Positions 24,840-33,386 of a DNA stretch of 64,000 nt are shown here, in pieces (positions within the stretch are counted from its first letter, which is position 1; each line of letters opens with the position of its first letter). Source of the DNA: Mesobacillus zeae (GTDB taxonomy: Bacteria; Bacillota; Bacilli; Bacillales; Cytobacillaceae); the NCBI RefSeq assembly GCF_003570705.1, contig NZ_QWVT01000011.1, positions 124,001 through 188,000 on the forward strand. The letters are read 5' to 3'. The notes under the pieces were generated by a model. The model was not told the origin of the DNA. It searched no databases and worked only from the letters and a program-made list of their open reading frames with translations. The position numbers were made by a program, and so were the translations under genes.

Positions 24840-25637
24840 ATGAAAAAGTCTGTTGTTTCGAAAGAATACCAAAATCTGCAGAAGGAAATTCTTCTCCTTC
24901 AGGAGCAGTGGAAACAAAGCTTGAGCCCGGACACAGTCAAACCTAATCCCGACAAGGCGGGCATTGCGGCAGGTGTGCCGGCAGCTGCGCTAGCGTCTAT
25001 TGATTTTGATATTTCCCTATTTTTACAGTGGATACAGGAAGTCGGAGAACTGCTGAGCCGGAAAAATCCGGAATTGGCTGAGATGCTGGGCCGAGTTCAG
25101 GGATTGTTGAATGAAGAGACGGGAATTCGCTGGATTGATGAGGCATTTGCACTGAATGTCCAGTATTTTGCAAGCTTTGCGGAAGAGAACAATCTGGATG
25201 GATGGATTCCGCAATTTTTGGCAGAAACGGCATTGCGGCCATATTTGCAGCTGACTGCAGAAAAGTTCCAGAACCAAATATCCTCAGGAGTTCCAGGTAC
25301 AGGCTGCCCTGTGTGCGGTGAACCAGTCAGGCTCGCCCAGCTTGAAGGAGAAGGAAAAAAAGTCATTAACTGCCCGCGCTGTCTGGCCCACTGGAACGAG
25401 AAACGGCTGTCATGCGCGCACTGCGGCAACAGCGATCATGAAACAATCCGCTTCTTGACTGTAGAAGGAGACGAATCCTCACAAATCCAGGTATGCGAAA
25501 AATGCAAAGGCTACACAAAAGTTATTGATACTAGGCAATTCATTTCCACGCCATCATCTGCTATGCTAGATTTAACAACGATCCACCTCGATTTCGTCGC
25601 ACAGGAAAACGGGTACACGCCAGGACCATCACGCTGA
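24840..25637 (+). CDS. fdhE: formate dehydrogenase accessory protein FdhE
   Basis: Cytoplasmic maturation factor of 265 aa needed for active respiratory formate dehydrogenase. Its C-terminal half is a rubredoxin-like metal module with four CxxC pairs: CPVC (about residue 157), CPRC, CAHC and CEKC. The N-terminal half is helical, as in the family. The ATG at 24840 lies behind GAGGGTGCGGCAAG. It is in the same direction as fdnGHI but separated by 330 bp that contain an interspersed repeat, so it may have its own promoter. Confidence 0.9.
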   Translation: MKKSVVSKEYQNLQKEILLLQEQWKQSLSPDTVKPNPDKAGIAAGVPAAALASIDFDISLFLQWIQEVGELLSRKNPELAEMLGRVQGLLNEETGIRWIDEAFALNVQYFASFAEENNLDGWIPQFLAETALRPYLQLTAEKFQNQISSGVPGTGCPVCGEPVRLAQLEGEGKKVINCPRCLAHWNEKRLSCAHCGNSDHETIRFLTVEGDESSQIQVCEKCKGYTKVIDTRQFISTPSSAMLDLTTIHLDFVAQENGYTPGPSR

Positions 25638-25745
25638 CGCAATGAAGCACCACCCCACCTCAGCGTGCCTGACCCCCGGCGCGGTGACGCAATGAAGTGT
25701 CACTCCGCCTCAGCGTGCCTGACCCCCAGTGCGGTGATGCGTTAC
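25634..25745. repeat. GTGCCTGACCCCC repeats, tandem 50-bp units
   Basis: TGACGCAATGAAG... units start at 25635 and 25685 and a third, shortened one (TGATGCGTTACC) at 25735, an exact 50-bp period. Each full unit holds CTCAGCGTGCCTGACCCCC. This is the same core as the palindromes at 363-412 and 1609-1658, here in direct tandem instead of inverted. Confidence 0.75.
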
Positions 25746-25770
25746 CATATATATAAAGAAGGTGCTGTCT

Positions 25771-26370
25771 ATGAAGGCCGGAGCAATTATTCTGGCAGGC
25801 GGTAAGTCGAGCAGGATGGGCAAGAACAAAGCCTTGCTGCATTTGAATGAGAAAACGAATATTGAGAGAATCAGGGATGAGCTGAGGTCTGTGTTCGATG
25901 ATATTATCCTCGTCGCCAACGACCCTGAAACCTATCACTTTTTAAACATAAGGACAGTGAAAGATGACTACCCTGGAAAAGGGCCGCTTGCTGGTCTCCA
26001 TGCAGGACTGAATGCATCGCATTACGAGGAGAATATTGTCGTTGCCTGCGATATGCCGTTTGTCTCAGCGGAACTCGCGCTCAATATCGTCAAGAACCTT
26101 AAGCATTTTGACGCCATTGTACCTGTCGTTGAAGGAAAGCGCCACCCGCTGTTTGCTGCCTACCAGAAAAGGATCGCGGATGACGCGGGCAGCTGCCTCA
26201 ATGAGGGCCGCCTCCGCATGAATGATCTCCTCGAGCGTATCAATGTGAGGTATGTTGATGAAACCGACATGCTTGCTTTTGGGGACGGGAATTCGGAACT
26301 CGCTTTTTACAACATGAACCATCCTCATGAATACGAAGAAGCAAAAAAATGGGCAGAAGGCAAAGACTGA
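25771..26370 (+). CDS. mobA: molybdenum cofactor guanylyltransferase
   Basis: Nucleotidyltransferase of 199 aa that attaches GMP to molybdopterin to form the MGD cofactor needed by formate dehydrogenase. The N-terminal signature LAGGKSSRMGKNKALL (residues 7-22) binds GTP. CDMPFVS holds the magnesium aspartate and GPLAGLHAGL is conserved. I start at the ATG at 25771, 7 nt after AAGGTG; a GTG at 25762 overlaps that site. It opens the cofactor gene group that follows the fdh genes. Confidence 0.92.
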   Translation: MKAGAIILAGGKSSRMGKNKALLHLNEKTNIERIRDELRSVFDDIILVANDPETYHFLNIRTVKDDYPGKGPLAGLHAGLNASHYEENIVVACDMPFVSAELALNIVKNLKHFDAIVPVVEGKRHPLFAAYQKRIADDAGSCLNEGRLRMNDLLERINVRYVDETDMLAFGDGNSELAFYNMNHPHEYEEAKKWAEGKD

Positions 26371-26484
26371 GACTTCATTCAGGCTATGAATGTTCCATCG
26401 TAAAATTGCTGGTACATCGCCCTGCCTGAAAAGGGCGTTCCAGAAGCAAATCTGCTTTGGCCAGAAAGGGGTGCGGGATCAACC

Positions 26485-27717
26485 ATGAAGTTTTTCAATG
26501 TAAAAACAGTCGAAGAAACTTTTTCCCTGATAGATGAAAAAATCAGCAAAATAAACGGAACGGAAACTTGTCCCTTAAAGGAAGCCCTGCACCGGGTCCT
26601 GGCAGAAGATATCACCGCAAAGGAAAATGTTCCTGCCTTTGACCGCTCGACAGTGGACGGATATGCGGTATTTGCAAGGGATACATATGGTTCATCAGAA
26701 TCAATGCCCGGCTTTTTGACTGCAGCTGGAGAAGTCGAAATGGGAGAAGAAGCTGTTTTTCCGCTTTCGAGAGGGAACGCGATTTATGTTCCGACAGGAG
26801 GCATGCTTCCTCCGAATAGCGACAGTGTCCTCATGATCGAGCATTGCGAGGATATCGGCGGCTTGCTTAATACATACCGCCAGGTGGCTCCGGGCGAAAA
26901 TGTCATCAGGGCCGGAGAAGACATCAAGGCTGGAGAAACAATCCTGAAAGCCGGGACCAAATTGCGTCCCCAGGAAATCGGGGCGCTGGCCTCACTTGGA
27001 GTAAGAGAAGTCCCTGTGTACCGGAAAATCACGGCGGCCTACCTTTCCACAGGCGATGAAATTGTCCCGTACGAAACCGAATCACTTGAAACAGGGCAAG
27101 TGCGCGACATTAACTTTTTGACAGTAGCAGGCCTGGCGGATGAATGGGGAATCGATGTCATCTACGGCGGCATCACGGCCGATGAATACGGTGAATTCTC
27201 AGAGCGCGCCAGGGAGCTTTATGAGCGGGCAGACTGCCTGATCCTTTCCGGTGGAAGCTCTGTCGGGGCAAAGGATTACACGACTGAAGTCATCCAGTCG
27301 CTTGGAGAGCCAGGCGTCTTTGTCCATGGAATATCAATTAAACCTGGCAAACCGACAATCCTTGCTGTGGCAGACGGCAAACCTGTCATCGGGCTGCCCG
27401 GCCATCCCGCTTCGGCCATGATCATTTTCCGGCTCTTCGGCGAACGGATACTGAAAAGGCTGAAAGGGGAAGACACCGGCAGCAGACCCGAACGGATTTA
27501 TGCCAGAATTACAAAAAATATCGCTTCTTCCCCGGGAAGGTCAGACTATATCCGTGTCAGGCTAACCGAGACAGAGGGAGAATGGTGGGCAGAACCGATT
27601 ATCGGAAAGTCCGGCCTCATTACAACACTTGTAAAAAGCGATGGAATCGTTGAAATCAATTCCGCTAAGGAAGGAATTTCGCAAGGGGACTATGTGCCCG
27701 TTATCCTGTCGACATAA
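26485..27717 (+). CDS. moeA: molybdopterin molybdotransferase MoeA
   Basis: Enzyme of 410 aa that inserts molybdate into adenylylated molybdopterin. Visible blocks: PAFDRSTVDGYAVFA (about residues 50-64), STGDEIVP, ILSGGSSVGAKDYT, SIKPGKPT and GLPGHPASAMI, followed by the C-terminal domain IV. The ATG at 26485 has GGGGTGCGGG upstream. The next gene, 13 nt downstream, is a second MoeA-like protein with an extra domain. The two probably act on different metal or cofactor states, which I cannot tell from the sequence. Confidence 0.92.
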   Translation: MKFFNVKTVEETFSLIDEKISKINGTETCPLKEALHRVLAEDITAKENVPAFDRSTVDGYAVFARDTYGSSESMPGFLTAAGEVEMGEEAVFPLSRGNAIYVPTGGMLPPNSDSVLMIEHCEDIGGLLNTYRQVAPGENVIRAGEDIKAGETILKAGTKLRPQEIGALASLGVREVPVYRKITAAYLSTGDEIVPYETESLETGQVRDINFLTVAGLADEWGIDVIYGGITADEYGEFSERARELYERADCLILSGGSSVGAKDYTTEVIQSLGEPGVFVHGISIKPGKPTILAVADGKPVIGLPGHPASAMIIFRLFGERILKRLKGEDTGSRPERIYARITKNIASSPGRSDYIRVRLTETEGEWWAEPIIGKSGLITTLVKSDGIVEINSAKEGISQGDYVPVILST

Positions 27718-27730
27718 GGAGGACCGCAAA

Positions 27731-29650
27731 ATGGATGGAAAAAGATACAATCGTAAAATATACCTTGAGGACAAGCCGCGCCAGGAGGCCCAAGCGGAAA
27801 TCCTGTCCGCTTTCACAATTTCTCCCGAACGGGAAATGGTCCCGACAGGCGGCGCCCTTGGACGGATTACGGCCCAGCCGGTTTTTGCGAACGTTTCGAT
27901 GCCCCATTACCATGCGTCCGCAATGGATGGAATTGCCGTCAATGCAGAAGACACATATGAAGCCCATGAACAGCGGCCTCTTCACTTAAAGCAAGGGCAG
28001 CAGTTTGTCTATGTTGACACAGGCAACAGCATCCCGCCAGAGTTCAATGCCGTCATCATGATTGAACATATCCACGAGGTCGATAATGAGACGATTGAAA
28101 TTATTGAACCAGCCACCCCTTGGCAGCATATCCGGCCAATTGGAGAGGATATTGTCCAGGAGGAAATGCTATTTCCCCAAGGCCATGCTTTAAGGCCGGC
28201 TGACCTTGGAGCTCTGCTGGCAGCAGGCGTTACCGAAGTTCCTGTCGCCAAAAAACCAGTTATATCCATTATTCCTACAGGCAATGAACTCGTTGTTTCA
28301 GATGCAGGCCGTGCCCCTGGAAGGATCATTGAATTCAACGGAACGGTTTTCGCGAACTATGTCAGGGAGTGGGGAGGCGAACCGGCCCTTTCGCAAATCG
28401 TGAAAGATGATCCTGACAAAATCAAGCAGGCCCTCCTCGATGCTACGGAGACATCGGATATTGTTGTCATCAATGCAGGCTCGTCAGCAGGTTCAAAAGA
28501 TTATACTGTTCATATGATCGAAGAGCTTGGAACAGTCTTTACCCATGGGGTAGCCACGAGGCCGGGAAAGCCTGTTATTCTCGGGCAAATCAATGGTAAA
28601 ATAGTGGTAGGTGTACCGGGATATCCTGTATCAGCCTATCTTGCGCTAGAATGGTTCGTAAGACCGCTGATCTGCAAATATCTTCAGATACCTGAGCCAA
28701 GACGCCAAAAAATCGAAGTCAAGCTCGGCCGTCGGATTGTTTCCGGAATGGGTGCGGAAGACTTTATCAGAATGAATATCGGCTATGTGAATGGACAATT
28801 TATCGCCAACCCGCTTACGAGAGCGGCAGGGGTCACCATGTCCCTGGTCAGGGCGGACGGACTGCTCGTTATCCCAGCAAGCCAGCTCGGCTATGAGCAG
28901 GGAGAGACTGTCGAAGTTGAACTCCTCAAACCGCTTGAAGAAATTAAAAACAGCATTGTTTTCAGCGGCAGCCATGACCTGACGATTGATCTGCTTTCCT
29001 CTCATCTAAAAAGCAGGGAAACTGAAACGAAAATTGTATCTTCCCATGTCGGAAGCATGGCCGGTTTATTGGCAATCCGAAAAGGGGAAGCCCATGTAGC
29101 GGGTATTCATTTGCTTGATCCGCAAACGAAGGAATACAATGTTTCTTATGTAAAAAAAATGCTAGCTGGACAAAAAGTTGTCCTCTATCCATTCCTGAAA
29201 CGGAAGCAAGGCTGGATTGTCGCTAAAGGCAACCCGCTCGGCATCCATAATGCAGGGGACTTGGCACGGCAGCATGCGGAATATGCCAACCGCCAGAAAG
29301 GCGCAGGCACAAGGATCCTCTTTGACCTGCTTCTGGACGAAACTGGCCTTGATCCTGAACAAATAAACGGCTATGACCGCGAAATGTTTTCCCATTTAAG
29401 TGTGGCAGCAGAAGTAAAAGGGAATGAAAAGGCTGCAGGCCTCGGAATCTTCCCGGCTGCAAAAGCAATGAATCTTGATTTTATCCCGGTTGCGGACGAG
29501 TCATATGACTTGCTGATGACAGCCTCTTTTTTTGAAAGCAGGCAAGGGAATGCGCTAATTTCCGTCATCGCGTCGGAAACGTTCCAAGCCGATGTAGGGC
29601 GGATTGGCGGTTATTCGGTCGTCCGTGGCGCGGTACCATTATATTTTTAA
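27731..29650 (+). CDS. MoeA-like protein fused to a periplasmic-binding-protein-like domain
   Basis: Two-domain protein of 639 aa. Residues 1-400 are MoeA-like: HYHASAMDGIAVNAED, IPTGNELVVS, VINAGSSAGSKDY, ATRPGKPVILG and GVPGYPVSAYLA. Residues 415-639 resemble a substrate-binding (PBP/LysR-sensor type) domain: IVFSGSHDLTIDLLSSHL, GSMAGLLAIRKGEAHVAGIH, YPFLKRKQGWIVAKGNPLGI and GGYSVVRGAVPLYF. The binding domain has no signal peptide, so it acts inside the cell and may sense molybdate or tungstate (inference). The ATG at 27731 has AAGGAGG 9 nt upstream; an upstream in-frame ATG inside moeA is not used. Confidence 0.87.
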   Translation: MDGKRYNRKIYLEDKPRQEAQAEILSAFTISPEREMVPTGGALGRITAQPVFANVSMPHYHASAMDGIAVNAEDTYEAHEQRPLHLKQGQQFVYVDTGNSIPPEFNAVIMIEHIHEVDNETIEIIEPATPWQHIRPIGEDIVQEEMLFPQGHALRPADLGALLAAGVTEVPVAKKPVISIIPTGNELVVSDAGRAPGRIIEFNGTVFANYVREWGGEPALSQIVKDDPDKIKQALLDATETSDIVVINAGSSAGSKDYTVHMIEELGTVFTHGVATRPGKPVILGQINGKIVVGVPGYPVSAYLALEWFVRPLICKYLQIPEPRRQKIEVKLGRRIVSGMGAEDFIRMNIGYVNGQFIANPLTRAAGVTMSLVRADGLLVIPASQLGYEQGETVEVELLKPLEEIKNSIVFSGSHDLTIDLLSSHLKSRETETKIVSSHVGSMAGLLAIRKGEAHVAGIHLLDPQTKEYNVSYVKKMLAGQKVVLYPFLKRKQGWIVAKGNPLGIHNAGDLARQHAEYANRQKGAGTRILFDLLLDETGLDPEQINGYDREMFSHLSVAAEVKGNEKAAGLGIFPAAKAMNLDFIPVADESYDLLMTASFFESRQGNALISVIASETFQADVGRIGGYSVVRGAVPLYF

Positions 29651-29683
29651 TATCATTTCTAGAGCAAAGCTGAGGTGGCCGAA

Positions 29684-30148
29684 ATGAATTACGAAATATC
29701 CAAGGTTGCAATTGATATTCAGGCCGTAATCGATAAAGTGGTCCAGCGCGAGGCTGGGGCGATTACGACTTTTATTGGAACTGTAAGGGAACTGACAGAA
29801 GGAAAAAAAACCTTATTCCTGATTTACGAAGCATACGAGTCAATGGCAGTTAAGAAACTCCAGCAAATTGGTGATGAAATCAAAGAGCGCTGGAACGGGG
29901 CAGAAGTCGCAATTACCCATAGAGTTGGCCGGCTGGACATTACCGATGTAGCAGTTGTCATCGCCGTATCGACTCCGCACAGGGCAGATGCTTACGAAGC
30001 CAACAGGTATGCGATTGAACGAATCAAGGAAATTGTCCCGATTTGGAAAAAAGAGCATTGGGAAGACGGTCAGAAATGGATCGGCAACCAGCTCGAAACC
30101 GTTTCATATCCATCAGGGAAACCGGAGGGAGATGACCTCAATGAATAA
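29684..30148 (+). CDS. moaE: molybdopterin synthase catalytic subunit MoaE
   Basis: Large subunit (154 aa) of molybdopterin synthase, which adds two sulfurs to precursor Z using MoaD thiocarboxylate. Family blocks: GAITTFIGTVRELTEGK (about residues 25-41), YEAYESMAVKKLQQI, ITHRVGRLDITDVAV and a C-terminal segment with PIWKKEHWEDGQKWIGN carrying the catalytic lysines. The ATG at 29684 follows GAGGTGG; a GTG 9 nt upstream overlaps that site. Its stop overlaps the start of moaD (ATGAATAA), so the two subunits are translationally coupled. Confidence 0.93.
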   Translation: MNYEISKVAIDIQAVIDKVVQREAGAITTFIGTVRELTEGKKTLFLIYEAYESMAVKKLQQIGDEIKERWNGAEVAITHRVGRLDITDVAVVIAVSTPHRADAYEANRYAIERIKEIVPIWKKEHWEDGQKWIGNQLETVSYPSGKPEGDDLNE

Positions 30149-30374
30149 GATTCTATTTTTTGCCCATTTGCGAGATGAAGCCGGAGAAGAATCAGTTATG
30201 CTGGAGGCTTCCGGCAAAACGGTAGCCGAGCTGAAAGCGTTCGTTGCCGAAAATTATGGCATCCATAAGCTTGATACGGCAATGGCTGCAATCAATGAAG
30301 AGTTTGCGCCAAATGAAGAAATGATCAAAGAAGGGGACGTCATTGCCTTTATCCCGCCAGTAAGCGGAGGCTGA
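30141..30374 (+). CDS. moaD: molybdopterin synthase sulfur carrier subunit MoaD
   Basis: Ubiquitin-like sulfur carrier of 77 aa ending in the essential double glycine (IPPVSGG), which is adenylylated by MoeB and turned into a thiocarboxylate. The ATG at 30141 overlaps the moaE stop and has GGAGGGAGATG upstream. The frame is open further upstream within moaE, but the family length and the ribosome binding site fix this start. moeB follows after 102 nt. Confidence 0.93.
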   Translation: MNKILFFAHLRDEAGEESVMLEASGKTVAELKAFVAENYGIHKLDTAMAAINEEFAPNEEMIKEGDVIAFIPPVSGG

Positions 30375-30476
30375 CGTCTCTGCTTTTTTGTAAAAATAAA
30401 GCGCAAGCGACGCGTGCTGCTGCCGGATCGATCGAACAGGAAGCAGCTGTTAAGCCGAAAAAGGAGGACGAAAACG

Positions 30477-31496
30477 ATGTCAGACAGATATTCTCGTCAG
30501 ACGCTGTTTCCACGGATTGGCCGGGAAGGGCAGGATAAAATCAAAAGCAAGCATGTTCTCATCGTAGGGGCAGGGGCGCTGGGATCAGGTAATGCAGAAG
30601 TTCTCGCAAGGGCGGGTATTGGCCGGCTGACGATCATTGACCGCGATTATGTGGAGGAGAGCAATCTGCAGCGCCAGCAGCTTTACACCGAGGAAGATGT
30701 GGCTGAAAAGCTGCCCAAAGCCGCAGCGGCGAAAATGCGGCTCGAAAAGATCAATTCTGAAGTTGAAATAGAAGCACTGATTGGCGACGCCACGCCTGAA
30801 GTAATGGCAGGCCTCATCGGTGATGTCGATTTAATGATAGATTCAACCGATAACTTCGAAACACGGATGGCCATTAATGATATTTCCCAAAAATACCGCA
30901 TTCCCTGGATCTATGGTGCCTGCGTGGCCAGCTTTGGCATGAGCTTTACAATCGTACCGGGTGTGACGCCATGCCTGAACTGTCTCCTGAAGGCTGTTCC
31001 GCTTCAGGGTCTGACTTGCGATACGGGCGGGATCATCGGCCCTGCCGTTCAAATGGTCATAGCCCATCAGACAGCAGAAGCGTTAAAAATTCTCGTCGAA
31101 GACTTTGATGCCGTCCGGCCGTCGCTCGTCAGCTTTGACCTTTGGCGCAATGACTACACCAGCATGAAAATGTCCCGCGCAAAAGATCCTGGCTGCCTCA
31201 GCTGTGGACAAAATCCGGAGTACCCATACCTTAATGAGGCAAACAGGATGAAAACGGCCGTCCTCTGCGGTCGGGATACAGTCCAAATCAGGCCGCCGCA
31301 CGCCAGTACGGTCGATCTGCAGGAAATGTCCGGAAATCTATCTGCCCTTGGCTATGAGGTAAAGGGCAATCCATATTTGCTATCAGCCGAAATGTCCGAA
31401 AATCGCTTTGTCATTTTCAGGGACGGCCGTGCGCTTATTCATGGAACGAAAGATGTAGCCCAGGCCAAAAGCCTGTACCAGCGGTTGTTTGGGTGA
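30477..31496 (+). CDS. moeB: molybdopterin-synthase adenylyltransferase MoeB/ThiF family
   Basis: E1-like enzyme of 339 aa that adenylylates the C-terminus of MoaD (or ThiS). The nucleotide loop GAGALGSGNAEVLARAGIG lies near residues 30-48, followed by DRDYVEESNLQRQQLY and STDNFETRMAIND. Zinc is held by CLNC (about residue 164) and CLSC (about 241). The C-terminus carries about 80 extra residues with no rhodanese signature. The ATG at 30477 has AAGGAGG. Gene order with moaE/moaD favours MoeB over ThiF. Confidence 0.9.
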   Translation: MSDRYSRQTLFPRIGREGQDKIKSKHVLIVGAGALGSGNAEVLARAGIGRLTIIDRDYVEESNLQRQQLYTEEDVAEKLPKAAAAKMRLEKINSEVEIEALIGDATPEVMAGLIGDVDLMIDSTDNFETRMAINDISQKYRIPWIYGACVASFGMSFTIVPGVTPCLNCLLKAVPLQGLTCDTGGIIGPAVQMVIAHQTAEALKILVEDFDAVRPSLVSFDLWRNDYTSMKMSRAKDPGCLSCGQNPEYPYLNEANRMKTAVLCGRDTVQIRPPHASTVDLQEMSGNLSALGYEVKGNPYLLSAEMSENRFVIFRDGRALIHGTKDVAQAKSLYQRLFG

Positions 31497-31575
31497 GGTT
31501 CTAAGCTCTGGCGGCTAAGGCTAGAGGGTTTGTTTTTGATGTATTTTCGGTATCAGCTCGAGTTCCGTGGGCAGT

Positions 31576-31619
31576 AAAAAAAGCCCCCTGTCAGCATAAA
31601 CACTGTCAGGGGGCTTTAT
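31576..31619. terminator. bidirectional terminator moeB / yflT
   Basis: AAAGCCCCCTGTCAG and CTGTCAGGGGGCTTT form a long stem with A- and T-runs on both sides, between two converging genes. Confidence 0.85.
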
Positions 31620-31634
31620 AATGGCTAGGCCATT

Positions 31635-31964
31635 TTATTTTTTTATGTCGGATGCTACAAGAACGAGACGGCCTTTGTCCAGCTCCATTTCATATTGGTC
31701 CGCTTCTTCTATTGTCATTCCAAGTGATTCGAATTTGGAGCGCAGTTCGTCACCGCGGGATTTAAACATATTGCCGATTGACTGGAAGAAGCCCTGTTCC
31801 TTGAAACCGACTTCGCCTGTTTCGGTGGCTTCCGTCAAATGTTCGCTGCGATCCGTGCTGTGGGCGAAAATAAAGATGTTTTCCTTCGCGAACCCTTCCA
31901 TTTCGAGCATGCTGATTTTTTCATTAGCCTGTACGCCGTTTTCAACAACTAGTGCTTTATACAT
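31635..31964 (-). CDS. YflT-type general stress protein
   Basis: Cytoplasmic protein of 109 aa of the general stress protein 17M (YflT) family. The family blocks ENGVQANEKISMLEMEGF, IFIFAHSTDRSEHL and ADQYEMELDKGRLVLV are visible. The B. subtilis member is controlled by sigma-B; the biochemical role is unknown. The ATG at 31962-31964 has AAGGAGG upstream. It is a single gene between moeB and ung, and a sigma-B promoter was not identified with confidence. Confidence 0.82.
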   Translation of the reverse strand: MYKALVVENGVQANEKISMLEMEGFAKENIFIFAHSTDRSEHLTEATETGEVGFKEQGFFQSIGNMFKSRGDELRSKFESLGMTIEEADQYEMELDKGRLVLVASDIKK

Positions 31965-32145
31965 TTAGTATACCTCCTTGAAAATTTCGGTTATTGATCT
32001 TAGGAATCACTGTGTCGTGATTCCCTGTCCCTTTTTTATATATCCGATATTATAAGATATAAACATTTGGACAATTGTCGATCTTATGCTTTTTCAAAGG
32101 AAAAAAGGGGTAGTGTAAGAGAAAAAAGACAGAAAGGCGGATTAT

Positions 32146-32820
32146 ATGGGAAAAAATATTTTACATAACGGCTGGGCCCCACTGCTCTCAGGTGAATTTG
32201 AAAAGCCATACTATGAGGCGCTGCGGGAGTTCTTAAAGCTAGAATACGAGAAAGAAACAATCTATCCGCACAAGGAGGATATTTTTAATTCCCTTCACTA
32301 TACCGACTACCCGGATGTAAAAGTTGTGCTGCTCGGCCAGGATCCATACCATGGACCCAGTCAGGCTCACGGCCTGAGTTTTTCCGTTAAACCTGGCGTT
32401 GCCATTCCGCCATCGCTCCGGAATATTTTCAAGGAACTGAATAACGACCTTGGCTGCAGCATCCCCTCTCACGGATATTTGAAAAAATGGGCCGACCAAG
32501 GCGTCCTTATGCTCAACACTGTTTTAACCGTGAGGGAAGGGCGGGCGCATTCCCATAGGGGAAAGGGCTGGGAAACCTTTACCGACAAAGTGATCACTCT
32601 CTTGAATGAACGCGAAAAGCCGGTGATTTTCCTCCTTTGGGGCAAACCTGCCCAGGAAAAAATGAAGCTGATCGACAAAGAAAAGCATGTAATGATCACA
32701 TCTCCACATCCAAGCCCGCTCTCCGCCCGAAGAGGCTTCTTTGGCAGCCGCCCGTTTTCAAAGGTCAACGAGAACTTGCATCAGCTTGGCGAGCAGGAAA
32801 TAGACTGGCAGATTGATTGA
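32146..32820 (+). CDS. ung: uracil-DNA glycosylase, family 1
   Basis: DNA repair enzyme of 224 aa that removes uracil from DNA. The water-activating loop [18 protein letters not shown] (about residues 64-81) and the DNA-binding [14 protein letters not shown] loop (about 188-201) are intact, as is MLNTVLTVR. The ATG at 32146 follows AAAGGCGG. It starts the block of genes in B. subtilis ywd order (ung, ywdI, ywdK, gerQ), but a 560-bp intergenic region separates it from ywdI. Confidence 0.95.
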   Translation: MGKNILHNGWAPLLSGEFEKPYYEALREFLKLEYEKETIYPHKEDIFNSLHYTDYPDVKVVLLGQDPYHGPSQAHGLSFSVKPGVAIPPSLRNIFKELNNDLGCSIPSHGYLKKWADQGVLMLNTVLTVREGRAHSHRGKGWETFTDKVITLLNEREKPVIFLLWGKPAQEKMKLIDKEKHVMITSPHPSPLSARRGFFGSRPFSKVNENLHQLGEQEIDWQID

Positions 32821-32875
32821 TTTTTAGGATTGCTGTTGGTGTAATGGATGGTTTTATCGTTATATGAAACTTTAG

Positions 32876-32901
32876 GACGGGGAATTTCCCCGTCTCTTTG
32901 T
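32876..32901 (+). terminator. terminator after ung
   Basis: GACGGGGAA / TTCCCCGTC, a 9-bp stem with a one-nt centre, followed by TCTTTG. Confidence 0.7.
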
Positions 32902-33046
32902 TTGTCGGAGCAGGCGGACTAAAAATGAGCCGGGATTGGAGGGGCTGCGGTCCTCAATAGGGATAAACGAACAACCTGAATAAGACTAGTCTTGGTTTAA
33001 GGCCATGATGCAGGCGGAATGAGTGTCAGGGCTGGCAGTAATTCAG

Positions 33047-33172
33047 GATATCGACCAACTTTTAGAATATATCAACCAGCCAGCTCGTGATTTCCACCAG
33101 TTATGGAGCGATATCGACCAGCTGCTGCCAGAAATCAATCAACACTCGCAATATATCAACCAAACGCTAGCG
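33047..33172. repeat. exact 21-bp array, LVDI/INQ family, copy 1
   Basis: Six units in perfect 21-bp register (33047, 33068, 33089, 33110, 33131, 33152), each with the core GATATCGACCA or TATATCAACCA. The plus strand reads as heptads DIDQLLE, YINQPAR, DFHQLWS, DIDQLLP, EINQHSQ, YINQTLA. On the minus strand the core is TGGTTGATAT, the same as in the array at 51475-51579. A 60-codon frame (33023-33205) runs through it, but it lacks a ribosome binding site. Confidence 0.75.
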
Positions 33173-33231
33173 AATCCTGGAATTTTCCCAACTGACAATG
33201 AATAGCAGACTGAATTCGACACTGTTCCCCA

Positions 33232-33247
33232 TGTTTCACGTGAAACG
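33232..33247. promoter_or_regulatory. parS: parS site (Spo0J/ParB binding)
   Basis: TGTTTCACGTGAAACG matches the 16-bp Bacillus parS consensus TGTTNCACGTGAAACA at all but the last base. Such sites load ParB and SMC near the replication origin. The place beside ung/ywdI fits the parS sites known at roughly 330-334 degrees in B. subtilis (recalled from memory). Confidence 0.88.
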
Positions 33248-33386
33248 GACGCAATCTGCTCCAGAATCCAGTGGGCAGAGGACAAGAAATGACAGGCTTT
33301 TCGGAGGCGGGCTATTCGAAAAATAAATTCGAATACTGTACAATGAACGTAAGAGTTATGACATACATCATAAAGCAGGTGAGTTT

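Noticed and set aside
30375..30476. separate small gene between moaD and moeB
   Set aside because: The 102 nt contain only a GCGCAAGCG repeat fragment and the moeB ribosome binding site.
33023..33205. 60-codon frame with heptads (DIDQLLE, YINQPAR)
   Set aside because: No ribosome binding site; the frame is open because the repeat period is 21 bp. Kept as a repeat array.
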